Positions 58,827 through 64,000 of a stretch of 64,000 nucleotides of DNA are shown here, one piece after another. The notes under the pieces were generated by a model. That model saw only the letters and a list, made by a program, of their open reading frames with translations. It had not been told where the DNA came from and did not search any database. The stretch is from positions 30,964,501-31,028,500 of the forward strand of contig NC_073358.2 of the NCBI RefSeq assembly GCF_027580225.2. Reading direction: 5' to 3'. Numbering within the stretch: the stretch's first letter is position 1; each line of letters starts with the position of its first letter. Source of the stretch: Misgurnus anguillicaudatus. Its lineage: Eukaryota; Chordata; Actinopteri; Cypriniformes; Cobitidae. The translations under genes were made by a program, and so were the position numbers.

Positions 58827-59135
58827 TTAAATATCGTGTACAATTTAAAATATTACTAATCACCTACAAAGCCTTAAATGGCCTAGCACCCCCGTATCTT
58901 AAAGAATTACTATCAGAATACAATCCATCACGTACACTGCGATCACAAAATTCTGGCCACTTAATTATCCCTAGAATATCAAAAATGTCTAAAGGTGGTA
59001 GATCCTTCTCCTACTTAGCCCCTAATCGCTAGAATGATTTACCAAATAATGTTCGAGTATCAGACACAGTCAATCAATTTAAAGCTAAACTTAAGACATT
59101 CTTCTTTAACAAAGCATTCACACAAAATGTCCAGT
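58827..59135 (+). pseudogene. L2 LINE ORF2 C-terminal part
   Basis: Continues YRVQFKILLITYKALNGLAP, LKELLSEYNPSRTLRSQNSG, ending NDLPNNVRVSDTVNQFKAKL then KTFFFNKAF. One stop (AAT CGC TAG) replaces the usual Trp. This is the conserved L2 C-terminus, not a host gene. Confidence 0.86.
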
Positions 59136-59340
59136 AAATGTACTTATCCCGCAATAGTTAGTTTGTCTAGAACAAAGCACTCACATACCTCATATGGGTA
59201 ATATACTTATGTCGCAATAGTTAGTTAGATTTACATAAAATGACATCCCTACCCAAACCAAACTCTAACCCCAACGTCAGGAGACAATTAATTAAAGTTT
59301 AGAAAATATAAAAGAATACATCAGAAAAAATAGTATAAAC

Positions 59341-59522
59341 CAGTGGTTCTCAATCCTGGTCTTGGAGGCCCACTGCTCTGCACATTTTGTATGTCTCTCT
59401 TATCTGATGGACAATGGGATCTCTCCTAATGAGCTGATGATATGAATCAGCTGTGTTAAACAAGGGAGACATACAAAATGTGCAGAGCAGTGGGCCTCCA
59501 GGACCAGGATTGAGAACCACTG
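59341..59522. mobile_element. hAT MITE, intact (CAGTGGTTCTCAA family)
   Basis: 182 bp, CAGTGGTTCTCAATCCTGGT...GATTGAGAACCACTG, flanked by the 8-bp duplication GTATAAAC (59333-59340, 59523-59530). Confidence 0.92.
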
Positions 59523-59879
59523 GTATAAACCAATACTTACAGTGACATACTAACGCAAACACCAAATCTAACCCTAAACCGAAGCGACGAAGGTTTGAAA
59601 ATAGGAAAAAGCAGTTGAGTAACCAATCCGTGAGAATGCCACGGAAAAGAAAGTCCGTGGCAGGGCCACGGAAATATGCGGAGATCCGTGAGAATGCCAC
59701 GGAAAAATTAGCAAAAAATTTTGTGACTATCCCACGGAACTTTGTGAGCTCATGTTGGTTACATTATTACTATGATCGCTTTTCTATGCTTTTCCTACAT
59801 CTATTAATGTAAGCTGCTTTGAAACAATTAACAATTGTGAAAAGCACTATATAAATAAAATTGAATTGAATTGAACCAG

Positions 59880-60585
59880 GTCTGTTATGTAAGCCACATA
59901 TTTACAAAGGAGGGACTCAAAGCCGACCCTGCCAAGACCGTGGCGATCACAAACATGCCAGTCCCTCAGGACGTCCCAGCCATGCAACGGTTCCTTGGTA
60001 TGGTAAACTATCTTGGGAAGTTCATCCCAAACATAAGCGAGATGGCAGCGCCACTGAGACAGCTCACACACAAAGACACTGCGTGATGCTGGCTTCCACA
60101 GCATCAGCAGGTGCTCGATCGTTTCAAGTGGTGCCTATCCAGCCCCCCCAACCCGTCTTATCCTACTATGATGTAAGAAAACCAGTTACACTGACCTGTG
60201 ATGCGTCATTTTATGGACTTTGTGCTGCATGTCTACAAGAGGAGAGACCAGTCGCTTAGGCATCTCGCACGCTCACCGACACGGAAACCCGTTATGCCCA
60301 AATCGAAAATCAGCTGTTGGCAGTGGTGTTTGCGTGCAACAAATTCAGGGATTACGTGTATGGGAAGCCCACAGTTGAAACTGACAACCAACCCTTCGTA
60401 ACGATCCTAAAAAAAACCATCCACACTGCTCCTGCCCGACTGCAAAGGAAGTTACTACAGGTACAAGCCTATGACATCACGCTGGTCTACAAGAAGGGTA
60501 AGCACATGTACTTCACGACACCTTATCACGAGCTCCAAACAAAACTCTTTCACAAAGCCCAGCTGCAAACAGTACATTTGAGGTG
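59880..60585 (+). pseudogene. Gypsy reverse transcriptase end and RNase H
   Basis: It resumes VCYVSHIFTKEGLKADPAKT exactly after the LINE, followed by MQRFLGMVNYLGKFIPN (RT thumb). RNase H shows LTCDASFYGL, QIENQLLAVVFA and ETDNQPF with its acidic residues. Breaks: a TGA after HKDTA at 60085, a frame change near 60200 and a TAG near 60256. Confidence 0.87.
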
Positions 60586-61458
60586 ATGTCCATCAGCTAC
60601 ATCTCAACTAACAGACTAGAGGAACTCCGGACACACACAGCTCAGGATCAGGTGCTACAAACGCTTAGCACAGTTATTCAACGTGGATGGCCTGACAAAG
60701 AATGCAGCGTCCACCCATCCATCCGTTCATTCTTCCCTTACAGAGATGAGCTGGTGGTGGAAGATGGAATAGTTGTCAAGGGCCACAAAGCAGTAATTCA
60801 GCACTCTCTGCACCAGGAATACATCAATATTGTACACAGAGGTCACCCAGGCTTAGAGGCAACCAGACGCAGGGCCAGGAGCACGAAGATAAACAAGGAC
60901 ATTGCAGAAGAACTGATATCATGCTCCGTCTGCAAAAGCACCAGACCACACCAGCAAAAGGAACATTTACAACCACATCCAATTCCAGCCCTGCCATGGT
61001 CTACGGTGGCTACTGATATGTTTGAGTGGCACGGACAACAGTACCATGTGCTGGTGGACTCATACTCAGGGTGGTATGAAATTGACCTTCTCCGTGACAC
61101 AACTTCAGCAGCTGTGATCACGAAGCTGAAAAGGCACTTTTCTGTCCATGGTACACCTCACACCCTCATCAGTGATAATGCCAGGCAATATACAAGCCAA
61201 CGCTTCAAGGATTTCGCCAAGCAGTGGGACTTCATTCACGTCACCAGCAGCACGGTATATCCAAAGTCAAATGGACTGGCAGAAAGAGCAGTCCGCAGTG
61301 CCAAACTACTGATGGAAAAATCTCACAGAGATGGGACTGATGTGTATCCTAACTTGCTGAACATCCACGGGACCAAGCATTGGGCTCGCCTGCAGAACAT
61401 CTCATGTCACTGTGAAGGAAGTGTGCGAGGAACCACGCTCATACATCATCGAGTCTAA
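60583..61458 (+). pseudogene. Gypsy integrase
   Basis: A 291-codon open frame. The zinc-binding HHCC domain shows HQEYINIVHRGHPG and CSVCKSTRP. The DDE core shows ATDMFEWHG (Asp), LISDNARQYTS (Asp) and NGLAERAVRSAK (Glu). A short segment between the HHCC pairs appears deleted (ARSTKINKDI). After NLLNI a large deletion joins to a shifted frame. It is the best preserved part of the element but not intact. Confidence 0.85.
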
Positions 61459-61758
61459 CAGAGGGACCTAAAGGAGAAATCGCCGCCACATCCTCCCCGT
61501 CGCCGAGCCATCACCACTACAGGTCGAACCAGCAGGGTTTGATTGTCAGTACGCCAATCCAGCTACACCAGTCAGTCCCCCACACACACCACAAACACCA
61601 TACATAACTCGAGAGACCCAGGTAAAACCTCAGCCCATCAGCAATCAGCAGAGGCCTGCTGTCCAGTCTCCAACGAAGGTAACACCAGGTAACACACTGT
61701 ACGTGACATGCTCGGGTCGCGTCTGTAGGCCTAATCCAAAGTATAAATATAAATAAGT
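61459..61758 (+). pseudogene. Gypsy pol C-terminal tail
   Basis: Reads RRHILPVAEPSP-like, VEPAGFDCQYANPATPVSPP and ends CSGRVCRPNPKYKYK-stop, the proline-rich tail and SGR-x-x-x-PNP ending common in this Gypsy group. An early stop lies near 61470. Confidence 0.65.
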
Positions 61759-62554
61759 AAAAATATATCACCTCTCAAATTTGGGTAGGTTTCTTCAAAA
61801 ACACAAAATTTAGTTCAATTTTTGTGAAGGACTTTTGATAGAGATCAGATTCAGAGTGATCCTCAAAACATACAAGGACATACAGCTGTTTGCCCTGGGC
61901 CATATTTCTGGGTTTTATAAGTTGCGGAAGAGTGCCACCTGGTGGATAATAGTGACCACCAGCTAAACCAGCACCAAACCAGCATGGACCAGCATTGGAA
62001 TTATGCTTGTCTATGCTGTTTTTTTTCAGAAGGGTTCTTAATCCTTTATTTATTCTTCAACTAAACACCTTGTAAATGGTGAATTTGTTAGAATAACATA
62101 TTTTCCTTCATCTCAAGATATTTCACTTGCTTCCACTGATCAGTATTGTAGCTATAAGTTAAACGACAATCTGCAAGGTGGTTATGAGCCTCCAAAAAAA
62201 ATCCAATCACATGAGGTCAAAAACTTAAAAAAAAAAACAAGATTGATTTGCTAACAACAAAAGTGGAAGGGTTTGGGGCGCAAAGTGCTGCACCCCAAGG
62301 AAGATCTGAAAGCAGCCAATTAGAGCTCAGCCTCAAGTCACATGCTTCTACCACATTTACTGACCTACATACACATTCGTTTGGATGGTGCCCCACACAC
62401 ACACACATGACACACGCGCAACCAACTCAGTTTTTATTTTTTTAAATAAATGATAACACCTTAACAGTGAAATAGTACAACTAAATATTTTTATTTTGTA
62501 TTCATTTGCAGTATATATTTAACTTTTTGGTAACATGTTAAAGTAGCTTTCCTC
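61759..62554. other. No gene recognised
   Basis: Contains CCAGCACCAAACCAGCATGG near 61970 (a common fish repeat) and a short CA tract near 62393-62407. No exon-like ORF supported. Confidence 0.45.
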
Positions 62555-62568
62555 TCTGGCCAACTTTA

Positions 62569-62870
62569 AGGGGGCGTGCACACCAAAGCTTGTACACCTG
62601 CGGCCAACCATGTTTTTTGGATTCTTGGCGTTTTTCAAATAAGCCAGCAGCTAGCGTTTTTTTTTCGCTCTGAAAGGCGGCGCTTTGCGTTTTTTTCGCA
62701 CTCAACTTTTGGTGAAAAGCTCCGTTCGTCAATGTCAGTTCTCACACAGCCGTCCAATCACAGTGAAGGAAGGCCGGGACAAGTATCACAACAACCAACC
62801 GGCTCACAGCTCAATTATCACAGCTACCAAAGCGCTCGGCTGAAGAAAGCTGGCGCTCAGCTAAAAAAAA
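62569..62870. mobile_element. MITE fragment (GGGGGCGTGCACACCAAAG)
   Basis: GGGGGCGTGCACACCAAAGC is a typical fish MITE terminus. The matching right end is absent; it abuts the Tc1 remnant. Confidence 0.45.
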
Positions 62871-63520
62871 GGTGGCCTTCGGAGTTCTCCAGGCATTTTC
62901 AGCCGCGTAAAATCATAAGATTGAGCTGGCCACTTCATAACCTCAATCCTTTCTGTCTGGAACCAAGATTTTGTGCTCTTGCTTTTGTGTTTGGGGTTGT
63001 TGTCTTGTAAAAACACCCATTTTAGGGACATTTCCTCTTCTGCAAAGGGCAACATAATCTCTTCAAGTATTCTTATGTATTCAAACTGATCCATGTTCCC
63101 TTTTTCTTTGGGTCTGTTGATGTGATTCTGCTCATGCCTTTTTTTCACAATGATTCTTTACATGGGCTTCTTGCAAACAGCTTAGCTTCAGTCAGATATC
63201 TTTTGATTGTCACAGACAGTACTTACAGATCATTTTAGATCATCTTTGATCTTTCTAGAGGTGATAAAATGCTAAATATTTGCCATCCTCACTATTCTTC
63301 AATCTGTATTAACCGTAGTTGTTGATTTTTTCCAAGTGCTTTGGGTTTTTGTTGCCATTTTATAGCATTTGAGATAATTTTGGCTGAGCATCCTAAACTT
63401 TGCTGCATTTCTTTATACGTTTTCCCCTCTGAAATCAACTTTTAAATCAAATTTTGTTGTCCCTCTGAGCACTAATGGAATGGTCCATTTTACTTAGAAA
63501 TCAGCAACAGATATATTTTA
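62871..63520 (-). pseudogene. Second Tc1-like transposase remnant
   Basis: On the minus strand, KEMQQSLGCSAKIISNAIKW (helix-turn-helix part, near 63350-63420) precedes, after stops, NMDQFEYIRILEEIMLPFAE, FLQDNNPKHKSKSTKSWFQT and VMKWPAQS. The usual DND at the second catalytic site is DNN, and the C-terminus is cut by the neighbouring MITE. It is a different Tc1 family from the element at 18 kb. Confidence 0.8.
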
Positions 63521-63750
63521 TAACAACGGGGAAAACATTTTCTTCCCCTCTTTCTTAATAAAGAACAAGAAGGGGATGTTTTTTTACAGAATGAACTCAT
63601 TTTCTAATTTAACTTGCTATTATTTTGATCATGCCACTTTCAATAAATGAGTCTATTACTCAGAAGAAGTAGTGTGAATATAATTACAAATGGGTCTATT
63701 GTTTTTCTATTACACTACAACAATCATTTCCAATGCAGACATATTTCTAG

Positions 63751-64000
63751 TGTTGTAGTTCTTGAGACCGGTCTCAAGACCACTTTTTTAAAGGTCTTGG
63801 TCTCGTCTTGGAATCAACCACATTTTTACTCTGTCTCGTCTCGGTCTCAGACAAAGAGGACTCGGAATTTTACTTCAAGACCGGTCAAGACCACAACTGA
63901 TGGCACATCACAAATGTATTTTTTATCATTAATTTTATGCAGTTCGCTCTAGAGTTCGTTTGAAAGCGTACCGAGACCACCTCTGCAAGCTGGTCTCGGT
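63751..64000. mobile_element. hAT left end, running off the window
   Basis: TAGTGTTGTAGTTCTTGAGA with many GAGACCGGTCTC-type palindromic repeats is a typical fish hAT subterminal region. The right end lies beyond the window. Confidence 0.55.

Larger units (their letters stand above)
57104..59874 (+). mobile_element. 5'-truncated L2-type LINE inserted in Gypsy
   Basis: It begins inside the reverse transcriptase and ends in the L2 tail GTGAAAAGCACTATATAAAT followed by TTGAATTGAA. It is flanked by ACCAG (57099-57103, 59875-59879), and Gypsy coding resumes without loss. Internal insertions: a TTAA element (57738-58826), a hAT MITE (59341-59522) and GTTAGATTTACATAA-type repeats. Confidence 0.86.
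56322..61758 (+). mobile_element. Ty3/Gypsy retrotransposon pol region, decayed and interrupted
   Basis: Reverse transcriptase, RNase H, integrase and a C-terminal pol tail are in the Gypsy order on the plus strand, broken by an L2 LINE at 57104-59874. LTRs and gag were not recognised. Confidence 0.85.

Noticed and set aside
58751..59032. 93-codon ORF as a host gene
   Set aside because: KALNGLAPPYL and SRTLRSQ are the conserved C-terminal region of L2 LINE ORF2.

Overview
This is vertebrate DNA, almost certainly from a teleost and most likely a cyprinid (carp/barb/zebrafish relatives). The basis is repeat content and one gene. There are many hAT-type elements with 8-bp target duplications, an IR/DR Tc1 transposon, an L2-type LINE with the TTGAATTGAA-type tail, tRNA-derived SINEs with teleost-style boxes, two copies of a very common cyprinid MITE (TTCACCCAAAAATGAAAATT), and a fish-type MS4A gene. 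There are no bacterial-style operons, and most open reading frames lie in repeats.

The host gene I can support is a four-transmembrane MS4A (CD20-like) protein on the minus strand. Exons: TM1 45487-45618, TM2 45332-45388, TM3 13018-13131, TM4 12559-12684, and the last coding exon with stop 11846-11947, followed by AATAAA at 11773-11778. All junctions are phase 0 and splice consensus is present. N-terminal exon(s) lie upstream and were not found. The TM2-TM3 intron is 32.2 kb and filled with repeats. A few weaker exon-like ORFs inside it (16.4, 17.2, 19.66, 19.85 and 34.7 kb) could belong to a nested or broken second gene.

The outstanding feature is a 10,074-bp giant palindrome (23446-33519). 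It interrupts a 110-bp satellite array in register, with a 6-bp duplication GGTGTG and AG...CT termini. In every stretch compared, the two arms (about 4.58 kb each) differ almost only by dinucleotide-repeat length. The arms consist of degenerate modules, GT/CA tracts and, near the axis, a ~130-bp tandem array; they encode nothing recognisable. It behaves like one huge non-autonomous transposon and sits inside the MS4A intron, so the pre-mRNA could fold into kilobases of double-stranded RNA.

Layout. 0-7.9 kb: nested DNA elements and SINEs, including a SINE split by a TA element that is itself split by a hAT. 8.7-9.5 kb: probable solo LTR. 11.8-13.1 kb: MS4A 3' exons. 17.3-19.6 kb: hAT containing Tc1 containing a MITE. 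21.1-34.5 kb: satellite and palindrome. 36.8-41 kb: four-level nest. 41.3-44.4 kb: hAT remnants. 45.3-45.6 kb: MS4A TM1 and TM2. 46.2-47.3 kb: small LTR element (TRIM-like). 48-53.6 kb: more hATs. 54-56.3 kb: tandemly duplicated low-complexity block. 56.3-61.8 kb: decayed Ty3/Gypsy pol split by an L2 LINE, itself split by a TTAA-flanked element. 62.5-64 kb: Tc1 remnant and a hAT end.
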